A stretch of 64,000 nt of DNA, taken from assembly GCF_030704535.1 (NCBI RefSeq), contig NC_081818.1:29344001-29408000 (forward strand), given 5' to 3'. A program made the position numbers and the translations under genes. Each line of letters begins with the position of its first letter. The first letter of the stretch is position 1. Origin of the DNA: Vitis vinifera (lineage: Eukaryota > Streptophyta > Magnoliopsida > Vitales > Vitaceae). The notes under the pieces were generated by a model that searched no databases, had not been told where the DNA came from, and saw only the letters and a list, made by a program, of their open reading frames with translations. This document shows, piece after piece, positions 44,281 through 55,549 of this stretch.

Positions 44281-45748
44281 ATGTTTGAAGGTTTTATTTT
44301 TATTTTTTTTTCTGTTTTGTGACTGGTTATGAAAAGCCCATAATAATTGTTGTTTGGGCTACACAATATTTCCAGATCGCAAATTAGATAGGTTCAGTCC
44401 AACCAAATCTGAACTCAATTCAAGGGCTTGAACAATTTAAATTTGATTGGGCTTTCATTAAATTTTGGGTTGGGCTTGGTGCAAGGGCATGGACAGCCAA
44501 TCCAAAACCTGATTATTTACTTATTTTATTTTGATTTTGTATTTATTTTGGAGTTTTTGATTAATTTATTAATTATAGTAAGAGTTGTAATTGTTAAGAT
44601 TGAGTGAAAGAATGTTATAGGTTTTTAAAAAATTATTTTAAATATTTTTTAAAATGTTATTATTATTTTTGTTTTTCAAATTAAAAAAATTAATTTTATT
44701 TATTTAACTTTAAAATATTTGCAAATTAAATCAGTTGAAGATTAGAGACTGATTGGTTGAGATGATATATCGCGGTTGTGGTGGAGGATAAGAGACTTGG
44801 ATTTCGGAATAATTGAAGTAAGAGATGAGAAATGAGAGAGAGGGATTTATTTATTCTAACTTAAAGTTTGTTTTTACTTTATTTTAAAGATGGCTGTGAG
44901 ATTTTCAGAAGATGACCCCAGCAGCCTCTGCCTTCCAGAAAGTGTTTCCAAAAAGCAAAACAACACTTTTTTGAAACCAAAATGTGTTTTTGTTTTTGTT
45001 TTCATTAATTTATATTTTTTTAGTCTCATCAGCTGCATCCTGTCTATACTTGTCTCCATAATTAGAAAACTCAACACATGACCTTGATTTCTGGAATATT
45101 TTATTTGAAATTCAACGGATAAAGATCTAAGCATTTGTTCTGCGCTGTGTTTTCGTAGGAATAAAATTTTATTTAAAAATTTAAAATATAAAATATAATC
45201 TCAACGAAATTATATGCTTATATATACTACAATATATATATATATATTCTATTTTCAAATTGTTACTACAACATTTTATAGAAAAAAAGAGAAGTGAAAA
45301 CATATTAAATTTGTTTTTTAAAAGTAATGCATCGAACAGTTTTTTGTTTTTCAAAAACACCTTTTAAAATAAAATATTTTAATTATTTTTATTTATTTTT
45401 TTAGAACTATAATTATAAGAGAATGATTAAAAATAAATTATGAATGATAAGTTATTTTTAAAATATATTTAAAAACATTGATTAAAAATATTTTAGACTC
45501 TTTTTTATTGTGTGATTTAAAAATAAATTTCTATTTTTAAAAACAAAAGACTGTTTTTTAAAAGTTTATAACACTGCTTATTCATTGTTTTCTTGAAATA
45601 ATTTTAAAAAATAAAGTGAAATAAGAATAATACTTAGAGAACAAATAAGAATTGTTTACACGAATTTTTAAAAGAAAAAGGAAAACATTAAAAATAAGTT
45701 TTAGAAAACATTAAAAATAAGTTTTAAAAAACATGATCAAACGATACT

Positions 45749-46148
45749 TAAGAGTCTATTTAGTGACTATTTTTTAGAATAATTTTAAATTTTTTTAAAT
45801 AAAAAAATAAGAAAATATGTTTGACAATTAAAAACTATTTTTGTTTGTTATTCTTTAAAAATATAAAATATAATGTTTTTAGATAATCTCTTTTAATTAT
45901 TTTTATTTATTTTTAAAAAGAATTATACAAATATATAGAATGATTAAAAATAAAATATTAGATATAAAAATTATTTTTAAAACATATTTTAAAATATTAA
46001 AAACATATTAAAATATTCTAACTTTTAAAACAAATTTTTATTTTACAAATTTAATAAAACATCAATAAACAATATAGTTTTCAAAAACTGTTCGGAGAGC
46101 TGTTTTCAAACTATTCTAGAATAGGTAATAGTTACTAATCAGGCCTAA
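45749..46148. mobile_element. hAT-like MITE, diverged
   Basis: The left end TAAGAGTCTATTTAGTGACT and the reverse complement of the right end TTAGGCCTGATTAGTAACT align as imperfect inverted repeats around about 400 bp of AT-rich DNA. It is similar in style to the two elements at 42318 and 43563, and more decayed. Confidence 0.4.
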
Positions 46149-46499
46149 TTCTTCCCATTGGTATATTTAATCCAAACACAGATTTCTTTTCATGTTCTGA
46201 AAGTGATTAAGTCAAGATTTAGGTTTGATCTAATGGGTGTTTTTTTTTTCCTCTCTGACAGAATGAAGTAATCAAGTGATAGCCAATTTTGAAAGGGACC
46301 CATGAAAATGGCAGGAGGTATTGACCTCTTTTTTGTGTCTTGCCTCCTTTCTCATGATTCATGTATTTTATTTATTTTTTTGGTTGTAAATGCAGAAGTA
46401 TTTTTCTGAATCTCTATACATAATGATTTCTCTGAATCGCGTTATTGCTACTTGATAATGGCCTGGAGGTTCAATACTAGAAATTATACGAAAAGAAAC

Positions 46500-46561
46500 C
46501 AAAATTTGGAGTGCTGAAACCAGGAAAGTAGTTGGGTTTGGTTGGGGTTGGGGTTGGGGTG
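46500..46561 (+). other. GGGGTT repeat with G-quadruplex potential
   Basis: The plus strand at about 46530-46561 reads GGG-TTTGGTT-GGGG-TT-GGGG-TT-GGGG, four G runs with short loops. It stands at the upstream edge of the tandem repeat. Confidence 0.75.
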
Positions 46562-47780
46562 GATTTTGCAGGATTCCAAGTTTTTTCTCTTCTTCCCATG
46601 TTTTATCTTCATTTGGTCGTTTCCTAATCTTGTGTTTCTTTCTAAGAATAAGTTATTTCCCCGTTTCATCCCTAAATTGAATATGTTCTTTTGCTTAGAA
46701 TGTTGGCACCATCACATAATGAGGGTTTTTTTTAGGGTTGAATTGTTGCTAGTTTATGATTCATGGAGGTGCAGTGCTTCAATGTTGCTGAGAAAGTATA
46801 AGGAAATGAATGAGAATTTGGAATATTTAGAATTGGAAATCAGTTGGGAGTTGAGCTACATTCCAAGTTTTTGTATCTTTCCTCTTTTCTGTTGCATTTG
46901 GTTGTTTCCTAAATGTCGTGTTTCTTGCTGAGAACAAGATTGGAAATGTGGGTATGGCCTTGGGTTTACCCAATTTCATCTCTGGTTTGAGTATGTTTTT
47001 TCTTACAATGTTTGCACCATTGCATAATTACAGCTTTTTAGGGTCAAAAATATTGTTTTTGATGATTGCATGGATGTGTAATGCTTCATTGTTGCTGGCA
47101 AATTATGGTGAAAAGAATCTTTTCCTTTTTTTGGGTTGTAATTTTTTTTTTTTTTTTTTTTGTTTCTTGTCAAAAATAAGGTTGGAAATGCTGGTATGCA
47201 CTGGACTTTACCCAATTTTGTCCCTGGTTTGTGTATGTTTTTTCTTACAGTGTTTACAGCATTACATAATTACATTTTTTTATGGTTGAAATATTGACAT
47301 ATTGTTATTTGATGATTCCATGGGGTGTAATGCATCATTGCTGCTGATTATAGTGAAACGAATTGTTTCCCTTTTTTCTTTTTTGGGTTGCATTGGTTGT
47401 CTCCTCAATCTCATGTTTCTTGTTAAGAATAAGGTTGGAAATGCGGGTATGCAGTTGGCTTTACCCGATTGCATCCCTGTTTGAATATGTTTTTTCTTAC
47501 GCTACTGACATCATTACATAATTATGTTTCTTTAGCATTGACATATTGGTAGTTGATGATTGCATGGAGGTGTAATGCTTTGTTGTTGCTGAGAAATTAT
47601 AGTGATAGGAATCTTTTCCTTTTCTTTTTCCCTTTTTGGGTTGGATTTGGTTGTTTCCTAAATCTGGTGTTCTTGTTAAGAACAAGTTTGAAAATGTTGG
47701 TATCCACATTGCTTTACTTAATTTCATCCATGGGTTGAATGTGTTTTTTCTTACAATGTCGACAACATTATAACTTTTCT
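46560..47780. repeat. About five diverged tandem copies of a ~250-bp unit
   Basis: Units begin near 46612, 46898, 47157, 47391 and 47646, each with the order TTTGGTTGTTTCCTAAAT, CTTGTTAAGAA(C/T)AAGGTTGG, a TTTACCCAATTTCATCC block, TATGTTTTTTCTTACAATG, CATTACATAATTA, TGATGATTGCATGG, GGTGTAATGCTTCATTG, then AATC(T)TTTTCCTTTTTTTGGG. Unit length varies from about 235 to 285 through T-tract and indel changes. Divergence is moderate. Both strands carry short open frames in each unit, but they are not alike from copy to copy, so coding is unlikely. Confidence 0.85.
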
Positions 47781-49323
47781 GAGCACTGGGTCATTCCGTG
47801 AGCTTCACCTTCCCAATGGCATCTCAACCATTTTAGTTTCTTTCTTTCAGCATTCCCACAAATGTTTTACTTCCCATGCTTAGATTTGTTTTTCACTCTT
47901 TTCCCTTTTTCTTTTGGAAAAGTGAAATTAGTGCAATGAAGGAACTTCACTATGGTTGTTCAAATCCCAGATCTGTTGTTTTTCTCTTTTACGATAAGAA
48001 ATAAGCTTTATAAAAGAAAGGAAGAGAGGTGTTTCAAAGAAAACTGACGCACAAAAACAAAAGATGCCGACGGCAACAGAAAAAAACAAGTCAAAAAAAT
48101 GGAACATAGACCAAACAACGCAAACAGGTAGAAATTTCCTTTAAAGGTCTCTAAAGTACGCGACCCTTTCTTTGCTAAAAAGAGATTCATCGTTATGTTG
48201 TCACTCTCTTAACCATGATATGTAGCTTCAAAATCATGAAAATGGGAACACATCCAAATAAGCTTGTATAGTTTAGTCATTGTATTTTCATTTCTTTCAG
48301 ACTTTACTTGTTGGGTTCACCAAATTTTCTCAACATTCATCCAAGAGACACTGTCCTCCTCAATGACCACCTCAAATTTTGATATCTAGTTGTCGTATTT
48401 GATTAAGACACAAGATTTCGCTAGAAGGACTAGTCCCTTTCTCTTGTTGCTGTCTAAAAATCTCTGCAGATGTGTAGGATATGTCTAAAAAGTACCAATG
48501 CAATCAGCTGCCATTATATGGGGTATTAAATTATTCAACTCTCTACTTCTGTAGCCACTGGAAATCTACAGTTGATTGAGTCGAGCATTTATTATGAATT
48601 TGATGGAAATCTACACCTAAATCAGAATAAACTGATATAATCATGTATGTAAAGAATCATGCATGACCGTATCTGGTCAGAATGAAATTTGCAAACAGAA
48701 GTGCTGGAAAGTTGAGTAGGCAGATGAATATCAGTGGAGAGATCTTGCTTTTGTGAGTTTCAGGAAGTCAGGAGTCTTAGGATCACCATTGAAGTATATT
48801 TATGCAGAAATGAATTAGCTTATGCCCTTGGTAATACACCATTTTCCAAGTTAATACAGATTGATTAGGATTAACTTGTACTAATTTGGGTTGTATTATG
48901 ATTACTTTTATTAAATTCCTGCTGAAACTGTGGGACTATCCCTTTAATTGATCTTGTAAGACAAAAACAAAATGAAAAGAGGATATTTTCAATGTTATTT
49001 TTGGATATTACCCTTACATTCAGGATTAACATGTCGTTCTTTCATTTGCTTCTATTATTTGAAAAGGGGATTAACCTCAAACATATGTCTTTGCTGGTAT
49101 CACCTTACAATCTTCAGACTGACCCTCCTAACGGCAATGAAGTCGTAGTGTAACTGATCAAAGCTGGAGAATTGATTTATATAAAAGCCTTAGCAAGTGC
49201 AAACCCTTTTATTATATGTCTCAATCATAGTACCCAGAATACCTTAGAACTTAATTCTGAACCTTGTTTGGTTAAGTGACCAAACCCTAGGAAGAAGTAC
49301 GATAAGAAAAATACAAGGGTTCA

Positions 49324-50014
49324 TTACATAATTAAACTCCTGATTATTGCAGCCTCAGGACTATCAGCATCGACTGTAGCCAGTAACCTGGACAGTCGTT
49401 CGCTTAGGTCATCCACCTCTCTGTGTAAGCTTCTAATGTAGTTGCAGGTCTCCTGTAGGACCTTGGAAGCTGACACCTATAGAAACAAAAATCAAGTCTC
49501 AATAAGAAAAAATATCACAATTTCTGAACACTTGGTTAGGCATTATTGAGGAGAGTTTGTTGTGAATCAGTGTACAGGTTCCTGACTCTGACCATCTATA
49601 GTAAGCATATAAGTCAATAAGGTGAGGTTAAGGGTATGAGCCAACTCAGGCCACACATAAGTTTGAACCGAAAGGTGCAATCACAACTGTAGGTGGATGA
49701 GTGCCTGTGAATATATATGGCTTCTTGATGTCTGCGTCAAATCACAAACTGCCTGAGTGAGGGGTCCTATTAAACTACCGTATTACAGTTAACATGTAGT
49801 ACATGCTGGCATGGTATATTCTCTATCTTCCTGAGGTAGCCCTGAGAAGATTTGAATTCTTAAGAAATATAAAAGAGATGGAGAGGAGAGCTACCTTGTC
49901 TGAACGCCTATTGCGAATCTCAGGAAGAAGTTGCTGCAACTTGGACACAAGTTCAATGATCTGATCATCTGAGATCCTCGAAGACCCTGACTGCCTCGAC
50001 CTTCTGCTAGACAT
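49324..50014 (-). CDS. PRE/ILI-type atypical HLH growth regulator
   Basis: Two minus-strand exons, 49895-50014 and 49476-49324, with a GT-AG intron of 418 bases between two whole codons, give 90 residues. [19 protein letters not shown] begins the protein. Helix 1 ([15 protein letters not shown]), loop ([11 protein letters not shown]) and helix 2 ([28 protein letters not shown]) form an HLH domain. The basic DNA-binding region is absent, as in PRE1-6/KIDARI/ATBS1 proteins, which are usually 90-95 residues. Family knowledge: these nuclear proteins sequester inhibitory bHLH partners such as IBH1 and HFR1 and promote cell elongation downstream of brassinosteroid, gibberellin and auxin. No oddities in length or key residues. 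Confidence 0.93.
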
Positions 50015-50363
50015 CCCTAGAATATGGTGTCTATGTCTGTCAAAAAAAATGGGTTTGAGGGATTTAATATAGAAGCAGAGTTAACCCAAAAAGAGACAAG
50101 TGGGAAGAGTTTTTGCTTAGAGCAAAGCTTAGGCTCTCTCGAGGAAGAAGGCAAGTGTTGTTAGGTATAATCTATAGAGGAAGCGCTGAGAGAGATATAT
50201 AAAGAGGAAGGACCACAAGGAAATAAGCAGAGAGGGAGAGAGAGTACAATAACATCGACAGTGATGTTGGATGTGAAGAAGACAATTGCATTGGAGAAAG
50301 CAGTGGCCTAGGCTTGGTTTTTTTATGAGAGAGAGAGAGAGAGGGGGGGAGAGAGAGAGGTGC
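50015..50363 (-). promoter_or_regulatory. PRE-like gene leader, TATA candidate and GA/CT tract
   Basis: A TATATAT-type box at about 50196-50202 sits 182 bases before the start codon on the minus strand, which would place transcription start near 50165. Because the word is nearly symmetrical, the strand is not certain. A GA-rich run at 50327-50360 (CT on the gene's sense strand) lies just upstream and could bind GAGA-binding BPC proteins; that is inference from family knowledge. Confidence 0.45.
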
Positions 50364-50756
50364 TACAAGTTTCTTCTGTGTGTTCCCAAGTTGGGGTTTG
50401 ATCTCAAGTGGGCTTAAAGAAATATGTTTGTTTTTGAGCTAACAAAGTGGGCCTTCATGTGTAGGTTTTCATACACAACACCATGTGATCATATGACTCC
50501 ATTCCTCTCTAGTTAGCATCCGTGAATTCATTTTCCAACAACAAATGGTTTCTTGCCATATCACCTTACCCTTGGATTGGTTCTTGAACAAGCTGCAGGG
50601 AAATGAATCAGAGACCGTCTCGCTCAGTTATCACCTGAAATAGCAGATTATTCTCAATTAGTCCATCAAAAATAACCTAGTAAAAACTTCTCTCACTGTC
50701 TCTCCCCCTCTCCTTCTCTCCCTCTTCCCCTCTCCTCCTTTCCCCCTCTCCTCTCT

Positions 50757-50787
<31 letters not shown>

Positions 50788-52946
50788 CCCTTCCTTCCTT
50801 GTTTGGGACACAACTACGTGAGTGTTTCATCCTTCATTGTCAAAGCTTGTGTCACATGCCTTTCCCCTCCATGCACGACACGACACGTGGCATGTCTGAG
50901 TCTGGTACATATATTATAAGAAAGAGGCCTGTTAAAAATAGCAAAGATATGAAATTTCCATGCTTTGTTTAGCATAATCACGTGTAGCAAAAGAATTAAC
51001 AAGGCCCTGCTAAATCTCAATGTGTGCATATCCACACGCATTAAGTTCGGTTTTCGCTAACCACTAGCAACTTAATGATTAACTATAATCTCTCTGTTAT
51101 ATACAAAGGTTAGGTTGCTTCTCTGATTCCTCTTTCATCTGCACAACTGTTTTTAAGTCTTCCATTAGACACGGATTTGGACTTCAGGTCATAGTCACAA
51201 GTTGGTACCTGTACTGTGTTACAAGTCCAAAAACAAAAGTTGGTAGTTGGGACCATTTAGAAAGTTTTTTAAGTTTTCATCCAATGGGGACATAAATAGT
51301 TTCATTTGAATGTGATTGGATGCATTTGGTGAAAATGAGAACTAGTTCTTTGGAGGACCAATCTGCCCTCTTTGAGACTACTTCAATAGCCAAAGGTTTA
51401 GGACCCTGTCTGTTGAAAACAGAGTTCCATTTTTCAACGGGGTGGTCCTATTCATTGTTGGAAATCTATTCAAAATAAATGAAAATATATTTCCAAAGGT
51501 ATGACTCTATACACATGCGTATTTAAGTAGTGAAGTGATGTAACCCAAATTGAATAGGCCTAATATCCTAAGGATGCAACCCCAAATTACAGGGTACCTT
51601 GAAATCTATAAATAGTGCTTAGGGACTGCCATTTTATTCATTCATTCAGCCATTTTATTCTTCCTCATCTTTCAACATTCTATTTGTCCCTGCATCAAAA
51701 TTCCTATACACGTTTGCTTCTGTTAGCATACACCGTAAGTAAACAAATATAGCTTCATTATTTCCCAGAGGTGTATTTGCCATACTCTTGTGTATTAGGA
51801 ATTTGGGAGTGAATCCCAAAATCCTATCCATAATTAGAAACTTTACAGACTAAGAACTTGTTTGAGAAATCTAGAAACCCTTCCTAATGCTTGGAAACGC
51901 TTCCTTGTAAAAATTAGGTGTTTGCCAAACTTTTAAAAACTCGCCAGATAATTCTTCAAACAAGCACTCCAAATTGAAAGTACTTTAATCAAAATCACTC
52001 CCAAATTGGTTCTAAATATAGCTCTCCCGATTACTCTTTGGGATTAGCTCCGATTGATAGCTTGTACAAGCAAATATCAAATCCTAGGGTGGTGCACATG
52101 GTTGTAGCACACCCCTCAGGATTCAGGTCCCCAACCCTCTATATGAACCAAGAAAAAAAATGAAAAAAAAGGAAAAACAATGGCACACTTGAAGAGGTGT
52201 CGAGTACCCGACAAATAATTAATGATGTCTTAGCATATGGTCCTACCGTCCTAACTAGTAAGTCTAATCTGGTGTTACCACACTTCACTTTAATCTGGGG
52301 ATTTAAATCTACAGAAATGGCATGTGTGGGTGCCTGAAATTGCGTTACTAGATGCCAAACTAAGCCTTATCTTTGCTTGTATTTAGTGTTATAGGTCTCA
52401 AATTTCAATACTAAATGCCAAATTTACCTCCAATACCTTATCTTTACTTTTTATGTTATTTAAAACTTAACAGCGACTCTACATTTCAAAGCTATGTTGT
52501 CGTTTATGTTGTTATGTAACCTGCACATGATTGTAGTACAAAGGATCACAACTTTAAGATATACTGGGCCAGGGGCCCAACTGAAACCGAGGAAGTTAGG
52601 CCATTTGTACAAAGCTCTGTTTTTCTTTATCTTGGTTGGTTGAGCTTTTGGCCAAGGTTCGAAACTCCAGATCTTAACCAATGTGCGGCCCTCATGTGCA
52701 TTTGATTCGTAAGGGCATGAGATGAGATTTAAAAAGTTGATATTCCCTATTCTATCGGTGCATTTTTAAATGTTAGGCCTTGTTTGTTTCTCGGAAATAA
52801 TTGAGAGGAAGAGCACCTTTTTACATCCGTCCAACACAGGCCCAAATTTGTGATCAGTAGTTGCGAGCTTGATATGTCATTTGGTGACCCTCGGCCTGGT
52901 TGTGTAGTTAGCCCTAAGGCATTACTTCTGGGCTGCTTATAGATTA
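50364..52946. other. Intergenic spacer with a CT-rich tract
   Basis: No supportable gene. A CT/CCCT-rich tract spans about 50693-50779. A stretch around 51456-52080 has an LTR-like look and is listed separately. The last 150 bases lead into the F-box-associated ORF, and no F-box domain is visible in them. Confidence 0.5.
51456..52080 (+). mobile_element. Possible solo LTR or LTR-like relic
   Basis: The stretch opens with TGTTGGAAAT, carries a well-placed TATAAATAG at about 51608 followed by a pyrimidine-rich leader-like part, and has no coding potential. This is how plant LTRs look. No second LTR, clear end or target duplication was found, so the call is weak. Confidence 0.25.
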
Positions 52947-53870
52947 GTGGTCTTCGTCAGGCCAAGTATCGGAGTTTTGGAGCTCTTGGGCCTGTCCATT
53001 GGGTTAACTCTTTTGGGCCTTCGTAACATATGTTGTAACGGTATACTTTGTCTATACAGTCACTGTAAAGGAGTTGCCTTATGGAACCCTGCAACCAGGG
53101 AAATCAAGTCTCTTCCAAGGACAACCTTGAGGCACTCGGAATTTTGGGAATGTGCGTTTACATTTACCGCATTTGGTCATGATCCTAAAACCGATGACTA
53201 CAAGGTCTTCAGACTTTTAACCTGTTCAAATATGCCGGGCCGCCCTATCCAGAAAATGGAATTATACACTTTAAGCAGCGATTCTTGGAGACAAATGGAC
53301 TTAGATGTGCCTGCTCACATTGAAGGAACTAATATCATAAACACATGTATGAAGGGAATAAACCACTGGTTGGGATCTGATCATGAGAATGGTGACGTTG
53401 TGATCCTTCTTTTTGACACGAGTGATGAAGTTTTTGGGGTGATACCTTTACCGGATTCTTTTGGCAACCAGCGAGGGGATATTGCAGTGTACAATGAAAT
53501 GATTGCTTTGATTTTTTATCCAAACACGTACACCGACACAGACACAGCCACAGAGAAACGCTTCGATATGTGGGTGATGAGTGAGTATGGGGTTAAGGAG
53601 TCATGGACTAGACTGTTTACAATTGGAGCTGTTTCAGGTGTTGAGAGGCCTTCGGGATTTTGGAGCAATGGCGGAGTTTTCATGGGAAGTAGCAGTGGGG
53701 AGTTGCTTTTGTATAACCACTTCACTCAACAATTTAAGAATCTTGGAGTTTTCTCGGTTGCTAGACGTCCTAGCATTGAAAGATATATGCAGGTTATCAT
53801 TTACAAGGAGAGCCTAGTTTCCCTTAACGGAAGGCATGAAGAGGAAGATGGTATCATTCGTGTCCCATAG
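52947..53870 (+). pseudogene. F-box-associated-domain protein lacking the F-box
   Basis: An open frame of 307 codons. From about residue 30 it is a typical F-box-associated (FBA) domain: CNGILCLYSH, the WNPATREIKSLP motif, FGHDPKTDDYKVFR, VELYTLSSDSWR-like segment, GINHWLG, ILLFDTSDEVFGVIPLPDS, and SWTRLFTIG. In complete family members an F-box of about 45 residues stands in front and binds SKP1 for ubiquitin ligase assembly. Here the first 28 residues are unrelated to it, and no F-box was found in any frame for about 300 bases upstream. It is either a 5'-truncated pseudogene or the last exon of a gene whose first exon I cannot see. The domain itself is not interrupted. Confidence 0.75.
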
Positions 53871-54254
53871 CCATGGATGTTCTCTCTGTTTGTTGGTAAT
53901 GGATGGATGGACATGAGATGGATTCTGGTAAGTTACTAATTTTATTTATTCAAATGAAGATGGTTGAGGAATGAAGCCTGTGGGCTGTGACTGTGAGCGA
54001 GAATTCTAGTACCTGTCTTTCCCAATTCTGATGATTGATTCAAGGCTGAAAAGTCAGCTCCATCTCATAGCAAGAGCTCCATGTTGTGAAAAGAATAAGT
54101 ATTTGAGATGGACATGGATGTGAGATATCTCCTGAAACAAACTGATTAACCTCCCCTTCCACTTCTATCTCACCGCATCCTGGCTTTTTTTCTTTTCTTT
54201 TTTTATCCCTTTATCACCAATCATCCTTGGGATCCTACGGGCATCTTCACATTT
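53871..54254. other. Spacer between F-box-associated ORF and PPR relic
   Basis: 384 bases between a plus-strand stop and a minus-strand stop, convergent. No repeat or gene is seen. Confidence 0.6.
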
Positions 54255-55085
54255 CTATGCAGCCAAATAGACGTTGGATAACTGAACATGAGCTCCATCT
54301 TCTTCTGTTCCATCACCATTTCCTGTCATTAGAAGCTCTCTAGCAGCAAGCTCTGCGACATCAATGTTGTTATGAGTTTGACAACCACTCAGTAAGGCAC
54401 CCCAGACTGGAGCTAGTGGCTTCATGGGCATTCTTCTTATGAGCTTGGGTGCTTCCTCTAACCGACCTGCCCTGCAGAACAAGTCGACCATGCAACTATC
54501 GTGCTCATGTTTGGGTAAGATACCACCATATCAAGCTTCCATTTTGTTTAGTAGAAACTGGCCTTCTTCCTGGAGTCCTGCATGGGCACAAGCCATTGTG
54601 ACTTCAAGAAGAACAACCCCATCTGGTCTAAGCCCATCTTCCACCTGCATTCTCTCCAAGCATTGCATGGCTTTTCTCACATGCCCATGTAGTGCAAACC
54701 CCCCAATCATAGCTGACCATGAGAACACATTCCTCTTAGGCATTCCCCTCGAAGACCTCTACACCAACATTTGACATGCATATCAACTAGCGCAGTCCCA
54801 ATAAACACATCAGCCTCCAGACATTTCCTTTTGCTAACATACTCATGGATCCACTTTCCTTGCTCCAAGAGCCCCCAAATGAGCACAACCCTTAAGCGTA
54901 GTGTTCAAACAGAATTTATCAGGCTCAACTCCCGGAAGCATTCAAAGCCTCAGCAGCCAAACCACGCCCAACATACCCATAAATAAAAACATTCCACTCT
55001 ACTGAATTTCATCAAACAACTGCACTCTGCGTAGAAACGAACCAGCACAGTCTGGACATGCCCATCCGATGAAGAAACACCATTT
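54255..55085 (-). pseudogene. Pentatricopeptide repeat (PPR) protein relic, E-class
   Basis: On the minus strand, pieces of PPR motifs run in three frames. From 55085 to about 54780: VLKNGVSSSDGHVQTVLVRF, then [18 protein letters not shown] and [11 protein letters not shown]. From 54743: [20 protein letters not shown] and GLRPDGVVLLEVTMACAHAG. From 54491: [38 protein letters not shown] and the E-motif [10 protein letters not shown]. The gene is broken by frame changes near 54500-54540 and in the 54770-55000 part, by at least one stop, and lacks the N-terminal repeats. PPR proteins bind organellar RNA; the PLS/E class is mostly involved in RNA editing. This copy should be inactive. Confidence 0.8.
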
Positions 55086-55549
55086 TTCAAGACCAGGTTG
55101 GTAGTGGAACCACAATAGACTTTCCTTTAACAAATCTACATTTTTTCTTCAAAGAAAAGAATCTGAGATTGTAAATTCCTTGTTCTGCATAGGGTAATAA
55201 CATCGTTCCAACAACCAATGACCTATAAAAAAGTTGAACATAGATTACACATGGAGAATGACAGATAAATACAGGAATGCGAAGTTGTAATTTATAATTG
55301 GGACATATCTTAAGACTCTTCATCATGCATAATCCATTTTTCAAGCTCATGATTGTAAGCTAAGAACTGATCATTTTTCCCAGAAAAACAAACCTACAAG
55401 TTAGATGAGGGCATGAGGGCACTAACACTGTAAATGGTCCTTAACGCATGCATAACTGATTCTTGGCCAAAATAAACATTTTGATATACTTGCATTAGTC
55501 TGTTAATTCAGTTGTAGAGAAGATCAACTAGAAAAAAAAAATTTGGGTG

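Larger units (their letters stand above)
43251..49323. other. AT-rich intergenic region with MITEs and a tandem repeat
   Basis: Six kilobases without a supportable protein gene. It holds the upstream side of the BPA1-like promoter, two MITE-like elements, a diverged tandem repeat (46540-47780) and the 3' flank of the PRE-like gene. A stretch near 47985-48040 (GATAAGAAATAAGCTTTATAAAAG) resembles the 3' end of plant LINEs in minus orientation, but is too short to assign. Confidence 0.5.

Noticed and set aside
46484-47738. Overlapping reading frames on both strands of the ~250-bp repeat
   Set aside because: Hydrophobic F/L-rich translations of T-rich DNA; frames are not maintained from unit to unit.
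48000-48560. A gene or full LINE near 48 kb
   Set aside because: Only a short 3'-end-like word was seen, with no coding remains.
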